From NCBI RefSeq assembly GCF_000520815.1, contig NZ_ASRY01000272.1, positions 44,066 to 108,065 on the forward strand: 64,000 nt of DNA. Reading direction: 5' to 3'. Of this stretch, positions 8,192-15,529 are shown in pieces. The notes under the pieces were generated by a model. The model was given only the letters and a program-made list of their open reading frames with translations. It was not told the DNA's origin and searched no databases. The stretch's first letter is position 1; each line of letters opens with the position of its first letter. The stretch is from Paenibacillus maysiensis. Its GTDB lineage: Bacteria > Bacillota > Bacilli > Paenibacillales > Paenibacillaceae. The translations under genes and the position numbers were made by a program.

Positions 8192-10111
8192 TTAGGTTAG
8201 TACAGCTTTACCCTTTTTAAGGGAGCTATTGTCCCCTCCACCTCTATTAATAATTGCCTGTCGCACCTCATTTACGATCCGGTGTCCTACTTGAAGCGCC
8301 ATCGCGTCAAAATCAATAGAATCTTCCTTGACTGTTACCTGTACTGCCCCTGGAGGCAACGTTACACTGATTTGATTGTTCGTTTCTGTCTTGAAATCCT
8401 TGAGAAAACCTGAAAAGCTGCTCATTTGCTCATCCGTTATTTGCACGAGCTGCGGAGCAGGTTTTCCTCCATTCGCTGTAGGAGCCTGTGAACCACCTGG
8501 CCCCATGCCTTGAGTTACCTTGGAACGGTTTTGGATATCCTGGATAAAAGATGGTAACGGCAGTCCCGGATCTACCGAAGGAAATCTTGACAGAGCTAAC
8601 GACATCCCAGGTGTGGTGGAAGCGGGATTATAAGCTTGTGAGATCTCATTTACAGATACAGCAGGTTGTGATTTTTCTGGTTCTTTTGAATAACCAAATA
8701 TATTGGATAAGTCATTTTTCAAACTATCTGTTTGACTGGAAAACCAATTACTTACATCAGATGCTTTATCACTCATCCAATCCGTTGCTTGGGAAGCTTT
8801 TTCGCCAACCCAATCCTTTGCAACAGTAGCTTTTTCGCCAATCCAGTCCTTTGCACCAATGGCTTTTTCGCCAACCCAGTCCATTGCAGAAGTAGTTTTT
8901 TCCCCGACCCAATTACTCATTTCAGAGAACTTTTGAGCTAACCATTCACCTGCTAAACTATCTACTATAACGCCTACAATTGCACCAATAAGAGCACCTA
9001 TTGCAGAACCTATACCTGGAGCAATCATTGTACCAATAGCTAAACCAGCTTCGGTAAAACCATTTCCTATAACCGCTGATGTAATAGCAGCCGGTCGTTC
9101 TTCTGGCGACGCTGCAGCAATGTCTGCAGCATCTAAAAGCCAGCTAAATGGCCCAAGTAACTTCTTGCCCCCCTTCATAGCCCCCTTGCCTAGCTTCTTA
9201 AGCGTATTGCCCGGATTCTCGCCAAGTATTTTTTTTCCGAAATCAAAGATTTTTCCAAACATTCCCTTATTTCCATTTGGAGTCGGCCGTCCCCCTGGAA
9301 TTCCCGGCTTATTGGTAGGCTTAGAGCCTGGTTTTGGGTTTAAAAGACTCTTTACCTTTTCCCACAAATCAGAAAACCCTGGTTTTTTTCCAGGATTTTT
9401 TTTGTTCTTCTTATTGTCTTTCTTTTTGTATTTACGATCAGGTCCGTCTTGTTCAGGAGCGTCTCTTTTGCGGCCGCCTTTTTTTCCACAACAACAATCA
9501 CAAATCACCTTTATTCTGGGAGAAACTCGAATGGGGCCTGTTTTCACATTGATCTTAGGCGCATACTTTGGAGCCGCCACTCTAATATTCAATCTCGGCG
9601 GTTTAACCTTGATATCATAATTAAAGTTAAAGTCAAATTTAGGATCCTTTATCTCTATGTTTGCAGTAACGCTAACAGTCTTCTCTACAATATTAGAGAT
9701 ATTTAAATTGTTCCCCTCAGAGCCGCCCCCCCTAGCCTTCTTCTTATTTGTACCCTCTTGATCAATGCCCGTTTTAGCACGCGCAACAATGTAGACATCC
9801 TTAAGACTTTTTAGCTTTCTGATGAGCGCTTCAAGCACTGGAGTGGCCTTGTCAATTAGAAAGACTTTTGGCATAATACGCAGGCGACTAAGACGAATAG
9901 CCAGACTGTAAATGTTACCTAGATGCCTATGCATATACTTGAGTTCAGTATTAAGCTTAATCAAGCTCTGATAACGAGCGCGCCCTAGCCGATCAGAAAG
10001 TCGCTGTATCTGCTCAATATAACGACTTGTGGCTTTAAGTTCCCGGTTTGTAATGATCAAATCCTCTACATCTGTAACAATATTAACTCTGTAGCTACTT
10101 GATCCTGCCAT
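8192..10111 (-). CDS. xkdO: Short tail tape-measure protein with 11-residue repeats
   Basis: A 639-residue protein preceded by TTAGGAGGTGAATAG. Position between the tail assembly chaperone and the LysM protein, and a Gly/Ala-rich hydrophobic stretch (residues about 330-400), identify it as the tape measure. It is about half the length of PBSX XkdO and has no recognisable peptidoglycan hydrolase domain. Residues about 388-465 hold six hendecad repeats of the form WVGEKxxxAxD. A cysteine cluster (CDCCCGKK) sits near residue 205, followed by a Lys/Pro/Gly-rich linker. Tape length sets tail length, so a short tail is expected. Confidence 0.8.
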   Translation of the reverse strand: MAGSSSYRVNIVTDVEDLIITNRELKATSRYIEQIQRLSDRLGRARYQSLIKLNTELKYMHRHLGNIYSLAIRLSRLRIMPKVFLIDKATPVLEALIRKLKSLKDVYIVARAKTGIDQEGTNKKKARGGGSEGNNLNISNIVEKTVSVTANIEIKDPKFDFNFNYDIKVKPPRLNIRVAAPKYAPKINVKTGPIRVSPRIKVICDCCCGKKGGRKRDAPEQDGPDRKYKKKDNKKNKKNPGKKPGFSDLWEKVKSLLNPKPGSKPTNKPGIPGGRPTPNGNKGMFGKIFDFGKKILGENPGNTLKKLGKGAMKGGKKLLGPFSWLLDAADIAAASPEERPAAITSAVIGNGFTEAGLAIGTMIAPGIGSAIGALIGAIVGVIVDSLAGEWLAQKFSEMSNWVGEKTTSAMDWVGEKAIGAKDWIGEKATVAKDWVGEKASQATDWMSDKASDVSNWFSSQTDSLKNDLSNIFGYSKEPEKSQPAVSVNEISQAYNPASTTPGMSLALSRFPSVDPGLPLPSFIQDIQNRSKVTQGMGPGGSQAPTANGGKPAPQLVQITDEQMSSFSGFLKDFKTETNNQISVTLPPGAVQVTVKEDSIDFDAMALQVGHRIVNEVRQAIINRGGGDNSSLKKGKAVLT

Positions 10112-10130
10112 CTATTCACCTCCTAACGTA

Positions 10131-10292
10131 TCATTGCTGTATTTGTTTGGATAATGCATCCAGTTCCTCTTGCGCAAATGCGATTAGCATGGATTTTTCT
10201 CCTCTGTTTAAGGCCCAAAACTCTCCGGGACGGAGATGATGCCGTATCCACAAATGATACAGCAGCGTCGTCATCCCGCCGGAGCGAATCAG
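10131..10292 (-). CDS. Frameshift extension of the tail assembly chaperone (-1 frame, 53 codons)
   Basis: An open -1 frame begins at the slippery site at the end of the chaperone gene and ends with TGA at 10131, 19 bases before the tape-measure ATG. It reads LIRSGGMTTLLYHLWIRHHL, then a helical segment ending LSKQIQQ. It has an internal ATG at 10274 but no convincing ribosome binding site, so production by frameshifting (like lambda gpGT or P2 E+E') is the better explanation. The fused product would be about 197 residues. Confidence 0.7.
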   Translation of the reverse strand: MIRSGGMTTLLYHLWIRHHLRPGEFWALNRGEKSMLIAFAQEELDALSKQIQQ

Positions 10293-10723
10293 TTTTTTAG
10301 ATCATCAATCTCCACACCGAAGCCGGATAGTTCCAGAACTTTGTCACCCACCGCATCCAACTCACCAGCCAAAAGCATACGACGTACTGCCTGTTCACCA
10401 CCGGACAATTTGAGACGGCTAGTGATTCGTGGATCACCCCATCCATTAATTTGGAGGCCTTTGACTTCCAGTCCAGCCGTAGCTTCAGAGATAAGCAGCG
10501 CATTAAATGTTTCAGTATCTACTTTTTCATCCACACGGCCTTTAATTGTTTTACGAATTGTGCAACGCTCACGGATGCTATCGACTTTGTTGGATGTTAA
10601 GCCACGAAGTGTGAGAAGCATATCCAAGCGTTGAATACGAACAGTTTCCTCTGGTAATTTGTCTGCGGCTTCAAAAAGACTATCTAAAATTTGTTCTTCT
10701 GACATGTTTTCTGGCAAGCTCAT
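10289..10723 (-). CDS. xkdN: Tail assembly chaperone (XkdN-like)
   Basis: A 144-residue acidic helical protein between the tube and tape-measure genes, the invariant location of tail assembly chaperones. Features include an N-terminal LPENMSEEQILDSLFEAADKL and the middle FNALLISEATAGLEVKGLQINGWGDPRITSRL. The gene ends ...CTA AAA AAC TGA, so the stop codon directly follows a canonical A AAA AAC heptamer in the correct phase. The short form would be the free chaperone and the frameshifted form would contact the tape measure. Confidence 0.85.
   Translation of the reverse strand: MSLPENMSEEQILDSLFEAADKLPEETVRIQRLDMLLTLRGLTSNKVDSIRERCTIRKTIKGRVDEKVDTETFNALLISEATAGLEVKGLQINGWGDPRITSRLKLSGGEQAVRRMLLAGELDAVGDKVLELSGFGVEIDDLKN
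10292..10298 (-). promoter_or_regulatory. Programmed -1 ribosomal frameshift heptamer A AAA AAC
   Basis: In the zero frame the mRNA reads CTA AAA AAC TGA. The heptamer A_AAA_AAC has the X_XXY_YYZ phasing of -1 slip sites and abuts the stop codon, which would pause ribosomes. After the slip, reading continues CTG ATT CGC and stays open for 53 codons. Conserved tail-gene frameshifting between the chaperone and its extension is established for many dsDNA phages. Confidence 0.72.
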
Positions 10724-10788
10724 TTTATATCCCCCTAATATTTTTTAATTAGGCCTGGATTACTCCAGGCCCACTATTAAGCAATAAA

Positions 10789-11196
10789 TTACTCAGCTAC
10801 GATAGGATCGAGAAGCTCGTAGCCTTCAAAGGTAAATGTCGTTTCCTCCGGTACTTCTTCTCCAGCGGTCCAGTTAGCCAACTGAATTTTATCTGGCATG
10901 CAGCGAATCAAGCGAACACGCTCATGTCCAAAAGATTCGGGGTCGTCCAGCTTGGAAATGATATCGAATTTTGCAAAGCCACGACGAATCATATCAGAAG
11001 TTACTTTGTAACCACTCATTGTCCCAGTCCCTTTTTTGGCTCCATTTTTATGCACTTTCCAGGTATTACCTACCAAATTCAGTTCTCTTTTATCAATTTC
11101 CACACTGGCTTCTAGCTTGTTGACATGTGTCTGCCAAACCCCGTCAATATATGCCTGACCATACGTACCTAAAATGACTCTTGAAGCATCCAACAT
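10789..11196 (-). CDS. xkdM: Tail tube protein (XkdM-like)
   Basis: A 135-residue protein directly downstream of the sheath gene. It has the XkdM/FI tube signature: VILGTYGQAYIDGVWQTHVNKLEASVEIDKRELNLVG and GTGTMSGYKVTSDMIRRGF, ending in a beta-rich VPEETTFTFEGYELLD. It forms the inner rigid tube driven through the target envelope on sheath contraction. An AGGAGG site precedes the ATG. Length is normal for the family. Confidence 0.92.
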   Translation of the reverse strand: MLDASRVILGTYGQAYIDGVWQTHVNKLEASVEIDKRELNLVGNTWKVHKNGAKKGTGTMSGYKVTSDMIRRGFAKFDIISKLDDPESFGHERVRLIRCMPDKIQLANWTAGEEVPEETTFTFEGYELLDPIVAE

Positions 11197-11259
11197 TTAT
11201 TTTTCCTCCTCAAAATGATCCATAATATAGTTTTGGATTTCTAATTTTCCACGACCTTC

Positions 11260-12726
11260 TTATTGCACGTAAAATGTGCCGAACAGTTGCTCCATCACGT
11301 CGGTCAGCTTCACGTTCCATTGCAGGAACACTTGATCCGGCTCCGGTTTGATAACTGGCGCATCACCATAGTAAGCCGGATCGAGAATGACATCGTAGCC
11401 ATCGGCTTCGATCACGTTGCTTAGCGACAGCTGTGCCAGGTATTCTTTGATCGCACCGATGAGAGCCAGACGGCCTTCCACCGTGTTGTTGATTTTGCCA
11501 ATGTAAGTCTCTTCGGCTGCACGCTGCAAGTCAGCGTTAATAGCATCCATGACACGAATAGAACGGATTTTCTTCCATGCGTTGTTTTGTCCAGCAGCCG
11601 GGTTCACCAAGCTGTTGATCCCACGCAACGCTTTGACCTGACGGCCGTCGAAGAACAGCAGGAAGACACCATTACGGACAGCCTGCTCCTGCTCGGAGCG
11701 TGTCCAGCGGCGGGTCACGTCCTCAAAAGGCGTCACCGCATATGTGGCGGATTGATTCAGACGTTGACCTGCGATCAGTCCGGCTACATAAGCAGCCGTT
11801 TGAGCGGAGCTGTAGTCCGTACCTGCCAGACGCACGCCAGTACCCACGTTTACGATACCTTCATGGTTGAGCGCCAGAGAACGGGCAGAGGCCAAGCTGA
11901 CAGCGGTTTTGGATACATCATCTGCCGCAGAACCACCGAACACGGCGATAACGCCCTTGCCTTCGCCCCGGACACGCTTGATCCACGCGGCAAAGCTTTG
12001 CAGCAAGGCCAGATCGGCTGCATAATCGAGCGCGAGGACGTTAAATTCCTGTCCTTCCAGCGCTTCCTGCATCGCGATATAATCGGCGTTAACCAGCGTG
12101 CTATTACCGCTGTTGCCGCCAGTGAGATGTACGCCGCTGACATCCGCCGGAATGCCGCCATTACCGACAACCTCGGCCTTCACCCATACATTTTCGCTGT
12201 TCTTGTTCATCGCTTCGGCAATCGAAGCAGCCGTACCGTCGCTGCCTTTATACGTACCCAGCAGCTTAGTGCCCTCATAGAGACGCACCTCACGGGCTTG
12301 CTCGTCACCCAAGGTTGGCTGTACCGTTACGGCAAAGCCATTACCGCGACTACCTGTGTACAAAGCCTGCAAGCGCAGCACATCGGTTGGTGCCTCACCG
12401 CCGCTTTTCAGCGTCACAGTTGCTGGTGCAGCCGTGTCATCTGCCAAACGGTAGGCCAACAGCTTTTTCGGTCCACCCAGCAGAGCCAGATACAGCGTAG
12501 AATACGCTGTTGCTCCATCCAGACTGTCATTCGAAAAGATTTGGCTGATCGCCGTTTCGCTACCAATCTCTACAAACTCACGTACAGGACCCCAGTTGGC
12601 TTTAACCGGTACAACGACCGTACCGCGCGAGCCACCTTGAATTGCTGAAGCCGCCGCTGCCTGAAAATTCATATACAAACCCGGCAATACTGGTTTATTC
12701 GTGTTTTCCCATGTTCCGCCTGCCAT
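11260..12726 (-). CDS. xkdK: Contractile tail sheath protein (XkdK-like)
   Basis: A 488-residue sheath protein. The N-terminus (GTWENTNKPVLPGLYMNFQAAAASAIQGGSRGTVVVPVKANWG) is the family hallmark, as is the C-terminal subtilisin-like-fold sheath domain with TRRWTRSEQEQAVRNGVFLLFFDGRQVKALRGINSLVN and KIRSIRVMDAINADL. It starts two bases after the stop of a small upstream gene. Its presence makes this a contractile (myo-type) tail rather than a flexible one. Confidence 0.95.
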   Translation of the reverse strand: MAGGTWENTNKPVLPGLYMNFQAAAASAIQGGSRGTVVVPVKANWGPVREFVEIGSETAISQIFSNDSLDGATAYSTLYLALLGGPKKLLAYRLADDTAAPATVTLKSGGEAPTDVLRLQALYTGSRGNGFAVTVQPTLGDEQAREVRLYEGTKLLGTYKGSDGTAASIAEAMNKNSENVWVKAEVVGNGGIPADVSGVHLTGGNSGNSTLVNADYIAMQEALEGQEFNVLALDYAADLALLQSFAAWIKRVRGEGKGVIAVFGGSAADDVSKTAVSLASARSLALNHEGIVNVGTGVRLAGTDYSSAQTAAYVAGLIAGQRLNQSATYAVTPFEDVTRRWTRSEQEQAVRNGVFLLFFDGRQVKALRGINSLVNPAAGQNNAWKKIRSIRVMDAINADLQRAAEETYIGKINNTVEGRLALIGAIKEYLAQLSLSNVIEADGYDVILDPAYYGDAPVIKPEPDQVFLQWNVKLTDVMEQLFGTFYVQ

Positions 12727-12728
12727 AA

Positions 12729-12956
12729 TTAATCCACCTTCGCTTTCATAAATTGTTCGATTTTAGTGTGTGCTTCTGCTACCGTGAACAGCTTGTCCTG
12801 TGTGCCAAAAAAGGCGCCTGCCAGCACTTCTTCCTTCACGGAAAACAATTGTTCCGCGTGCTCCTTAAGCTCCTTCAGCGTATAGCGGGGGCCGCTTGCT
12901 TCCTGCCCGGCATTGACCGGGGCCTGCTCGTTGTTTTCCAAGGTCACTCGGACCAC
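12729..12956 (-). CDS. Small YqzN/YkzM-like tail cluster protein (75 aa)
   Basis: A 75-residue helical protein (YTLKELKEHAEQLFSVKEEVLAGAFFGTQDKLFTVAEAHTKIEQFMK) placed immediately before the sheath gene. In Bacillus PBSX and skin elements the small YkzM/YqzN proteins have the same look and neighbourhood. Function is unknown. It begins one base after the terminator-like protein gene ends. Confidence 0.7.
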   Translation of the reverse strand: MVRVTLENNEQAPVNAGQEASGPRYTLKELKEHAEQLFSVKEEVLAGAFFGTQDKLFTVAEAHTKIEQFMKAKVD

Positions 12957-12957
12957 C

Positions 12958-13821
12958 TCATTTCAAAATAGGATGAATTTCCACTCTGCGGATTAACGCC
13001 GCTTCCTCAGCCGGACGCATACGTCGCTGTACCAGCGTCAGCCGGAGCTGACCGTCCAAAATCGCATCCGCCTGCAAATCTGCGGAAGCTTCTGACGTAG
13101 ACATGTAACGGCCCTTCTCCTGATCCAGAGGAAGCTGAATTTGGGCGGCAAAGCCCTCGACCAGCGCGGAAGCCGCGCGGTTCTCTTCAGCAGTGTCCGG
13201 GGCAATAACGTGCCCGATGAACCGTTTGCGAAGTTCATACATCGAGGCTCCCGCCATCCTGGTCTCGCAGCCGCTCAGCCGCCATAAGACCGCATGCCGT
13301 CCCGGCTGTGCGGGCCATGCATCGGCGTACACCGACCACGTCTCGCCCAACTGCTTCTGCGTCCAGCGGGTCAGCGCCGTCAGCCATTCATCCGGCTGTG
13401 CAACACCGTTTGCCGGAGCGGCCGCCGGACTACCCTCCGTTTCAGGCACATACACGCCAAAACGTAGCGTTCTGTAGGCCTTGCCCGTAACGGTATCCAG
13501 CTTTTCCGCATCCCGCACGCCCAAATAGTGCGCGGTAAAAGCCGACGTGTCCTCGCCTTCGCCTGTCACCGGTTCCCGGTGCAGTCCGGCAATCAGGGCG
13601 TTCGCCCATACATCGGCCTGTGCCAGCCCGGCTTGTCCTGCGTACAGCTTGATGCGGACAACCTGCCGATATCCGGCCCAGGACGACTTCCAAATTTCCT
13701 CGCCCAGCGCCATAACGGCGTACGGCTCCTCTGCCGTCTGCGACGGTGGCTGAACATCGTATACGCGCCCTTGAAGCGCTGGAACAATGTCAATGAGCTT
13801 TTGTTTAAAGGCTTGTCTCAT
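12958..13821 (-). CDS. Tail terminator / completion protein (two-domain, 287 aa)
   Basis: The start chosen is the ATG at 13821, which overlaps the TGA of an upstream 45-codon gene (ATGA) and has AAAGGTGG 11 bases before it. A longer in-frame start at 13929 is less likely. Residues 1-140 (MRQAFKQKLIDIVPALQGRVYDVQPP, EEPYAVMALGEE, YRTLRFGVYVPE) look like a phage minor tail/terminator fold. After an Ala/Pro linker, residues 160-287 form a second domain resembling XkdJ/YqbJ. In PBSX these functions are separate genes, so this may be a fusion. It would cap the tail tube. Confidence 0.7.
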   Translation of the reverse strand: MRQAFKQKLIDIVPALQGRVYDVQPPSQTAEEPYAVMALGEEIWKSSWAGYRQVVRIKLYAGQAGLAQADVWANALIAGLHREPVTGEGEDTSAFTAHYLGVRDAEKLDTVTGKAYRTLRFGVYVPETEGSPAAAPANGVAQPDEWLTALTRWTQKQLGETWSVYADAWPAQPGRHAVLWRLSGCETRMAGASMYELRKRFIGHVIAPDTAEENRAASALVEGFAAQIQLPLDQEKGRYMSTSEASADLQADAILDGQLRLTLVQRRMRPAEEAALIRRVEIHPILK

Positions 13822-13955
13822 CCTGCGGCATGCCACCTTTGCGCATCCTGCACTCGCATGTTGTGGCTGCTTACCCAAGCTTTTTTCCACTTTCGTGTTC
13901 TCATCCGGCGCAGCCTCGTACTCATGCATTGCAGCATCCCTTGCTTAGGCAACAC
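13818..13955 (-). CDS. Small basic protein heading the tail operon (45 aa)
   Basis: A GTG at 13955 lies directly after AAAGGAGGAGTC, the best ribosome binding site in this stretch. It opens a 45-codon frame (Arg/Lys-rich, MSTRLRRMRTRKWKKAWVS near its start) ending with TGA that overlaps the next ATG. It may be a genuine tiny protein or a leader that couples translation of the terminator gene. No family recognised. Confidence 0.5.
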   Translation of the reverse strand: MLPKQGMLQCMSTRLRRMRTRKWKKAWVSSHNMRVQDAQRWHAAG

Positions 13956-14012
13956 GACTCCTCCTTTCTATTCAACGAATTCCCGGGAATCGACAGGGAC
14001 GACAACCGCATG

Positions 14013-14037
14013 AAAAAACCGGCCCTGATGGCCGGCT
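14013..14037 (-). terminator. Rho-independent terminator inside the tail-operon leader
   Basis: On the minus strand, CCGGCC, a 5-base loop, GGCCGG and then six Ts form a textbook intrinsic terminator. It lies between the LexA-type box/promoter region and the first tail gene, so it would stop transcription before the operon unless antitermination occurs or another promoter is used. Confidence 0.7.
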
Positions 14038-14178
14038 AACTTTTGACTGTGTGTGTCTTCGGTATGTCCTCTTGTCTTGATTCCCGATGATATAATCTTA
14101 CACCCTTATAACGAATGCGTTGCCGGGGAAAAGGACGATAAAAGCAGAGACTAGGGATGAAGTTGGGTGGTATTTTGA

Positions 14179-14190
14179 GAACGTATGTTC
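14179..14190. promoter_or_regulatory. LexA (SOS) box upstream of the tail operon
   Basis: GAACGTATGTTC is a full match to the GAACNNNNGTTC core of the Gram-positive LexA/DinR box. On the minus strand, CGAACATACGTTCT agrees with CGAACRNRYGTTYC except for the last base. A plausible promoter surrounds it (TTATTA, 17-base spacer, CAAAAT on the minus strand). This predicts DNA-damage induction of the tail genes. Confidence 0.7.
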
Positions 14191-14197
14191 GTGTTAA

Positions 14198-14240
14198 TAA
14201 AAAAGACCTTGACCCCTGCTATTACAGGAAATCAAAGCCT
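14198..14240 (-). terminator. Terminator after the ArpU-like gene
   Basis: On the minus strand a 15-16 base stem rich in G-U pairs (AGGCTTTGATTTCCTG paired with CAGGGGTCAAGGTCT, loop TAATAG) is followed by a T run. It closes the ArpU-like transcription unit just ahead of the SOS box. Confidence 0.7.
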
Positions 14241-14291
14241 TTTAAGAAATGATATTAAAATAGAAATGCGAACGAATGGATAATTATTACA

Positions 14292-14768
14292 TCACCCCCA
14301 TTTTCGATCCGTGCCCTTCTGTAAGCCAGCCAGATTCAAAACACCTTGATCCGCCAGTGCAAGCGCCATTTTGTAAAAAGCCCGGGTGCGGATTTTCGTG
14401 TACGTATCTTTGCTTACTGGCGGATCGAGCACATAATTGTAAACCTTGTAGTCGAACACATCGTCATCCTTTAAATAGCGCTCACGGATGAGTAACTGTT
14501 CGCGTTCATTCAAACGGCCGACTACGACATCCACCATTTCGCAATAAGCCAAACGAGCTGCAGGAGCATCTACATTATATACGGCTGTCCGTGCCGTTGG
14601 ATCGCTGGTCACATTCGTCGGGCCGTTCGGGCGATCCGTATAGCCGGCAGTAATGAAACTTTCCCGGTCCATAAAGGTAATGGTTTTATAAATCCGATAT
14701 TTTTCAAATACCCCCTCCAGTGCGTTCTGCGTTTTGCGTCTGTCTAATTCGGGTAAGTTATTTTTCAT
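14292..14768 (-). CDS. ArpU/RinA-type phage late transcriptional regulator
   Basis: A 158-residue protein. The start at 14768 has AAGGAG 11 bases upstream; a TTG 12 bases earlier lies too close to that site. It has a sigma-factor-like helical layout: an N-terminal RRKTQNALEGVFEKYRIYKT, then LNEREQLLIRERYLKDDDVFDYKVYNYV, and KDTYTKIRTRAFYKMALAL at the C-terminus, as in ArpU-family regulators of phage late genes. It is the last regulator before the tail operon and has its own terminator, so it probably activates or antiterminates the operon. Confidence 0.75.
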   Translation of the reverse strand: MKNNLPELDRRKTQNALEGVFEKYRIYKTITFMDRESFITAGYTDRPNGPTNVTSDPTARTAVYNVDAPAARLAYCEMVDVVVGRLNEREQLLIRERYLKDDDVFDYKVYNYVLDPPVSKDTYTKIRTRAFYKMALALADQGVLNLAGLQKGTDRKWG

Positions 14769-14997
14769 GTAAAGCAACACTCCTTATCTTATGCCTTTTG
14801 ACAATGATGTATTTTTTTAAATCGTACAACTCTTACGTTTACAATTCGTTCCCCTTTTGTTCGTATTATGAGTATAACATAACATTATTTAGGATAGCTA
14901 TCCATCGGCAAAAAAAGCGATCTAGCTTCAAAAACAGGATATTCGCTTTATTTTTCTATGCCTTTTGGCATATTACGTGCTTTTACTATTTGCCTAA

Positions 14998-15006
14998 TGG
15001 TATAAT
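14998..15006 (+). promoter_or_regulatory. Extended -10 promoter of the repressor-protease pair
   Basis: TGGTATAAT is a perfect extended -10 element, 42 bases before the repressor's GTG start. No good -35 box is visible, which is usual for extended -10 promoters. It fires away from the tail cluster. Confidence 0.6.
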
Positions 15007-15047
15007 GGAACTAATCTTTTATTCTGTTGCAGAAGGGGGTCGCCATT

Positions 15048-15518
15048 GTGGAACAACCAGCATTCGGAACATACTTAAAGCAGCAGCGTGAGCACAAGCA
15101 ATGGAGCATTAACCAATTGGCAGAAGTGGCTGGCATCAGCAATTCACAAATTTCCCGTATTGAAAACGGACTGCGTGGCGTACCCAAGCCCTCTACTCTC
15201 CGCAAAATAGCGGACGCGCTCGGTGTATCGTATACCGAGATGATGAAGAACGCCGGATATTGGGGAGACGATGATTCAGTAGAGCAGCATTCACACGAGT
15301 CCTATCGTTCCAACGTACCGGAATGGGCTACTTCCAAAGACCGCCGGGATTTTAAAAAAATGCTGGAGGAAGACGGCGAATTGATGTTCGACGGCATTCC
15401 GCTGGATGAAGAAGATCGTCAACGGATCAAGGATGTGCTGACAGGTCTGTTCTGGGAAGCCAAACAGATGAACAAGCATAAATCCAAATCGCCCCCAACG
15501 GGCAGTGATCAGGAATAG
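15048..15518 (+). CDS. immR: ImmR-like HTH (XRE) repressor
   Basis: A 156-residue repressor. The GTG at 15048 is chosen for its AGAAGGGGGT site. An XRE helix-turn-helix fills residues 4-65 (FGTYLKQQREHKQWSINQLAEVAGISNSQISRIENGLRGVPKPS). The acidic C-terminal part contains the SVEQHSHESYRSNVPEWATSKDRRDFKKML stretch seen in element repressors. It is followed 11 bases later by an ImmA-type protease, exactly the ICEBs1/phi105 pair in which the protease cleaves the repressor after DNA damage. It probably represses the divergent ArpU/tail genes. Confidence 0.85.
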   Translation: MEQPAFGTYLKQQREHKQWSINQLAEVAGISNSQISRIENGLRGVPKPSTLRKIADALGVSYTEMMKNAGYWGDDDSVEQHSHESYRSNVPEWATSKDRRDFKKMLEEDGELMFDGIPLDEEDRQRIKDVLTGLFWEAKQMNKHKSKSPPTGSDQE

Positions 15519-15529
15519 CAGGTGAGCGC

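Noticed and set aside
8700..8960. CRISPR-like or tandem DNA repeat array
   Set aside because: The 33-base periodicity is that of coding hendecads in the tape measure, without spacers.
9120..9620. Plus-strand frame of 166 codons inside the tape measure
   Set aside because: Its Pro/Phe-rich composition is the complement of the Lys/Gly-rich linker of the tape measure.
11587..12648. Long open frame antisense to the sheath gene (353 codons)
   Set aside because: It mirrors the sheath codons, has no ribosome binding site and no recognisable fold; the sheath on the other strand is unmistakable.
14093..14098. TATAAT on the plus strand between the SOS box and the tail operon
   Set aside because: No -35 at proper distance and no gene downstream on that strand.
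14840..14870. Repeated TTCGT/GAAC motifs (ATTCGTTCCCCTTTTGTTCGT) considered as a second SOS box
   Set aside because: The half sites are direct rather than inverted, so it is not a LexA dyad; at most a repressor site.
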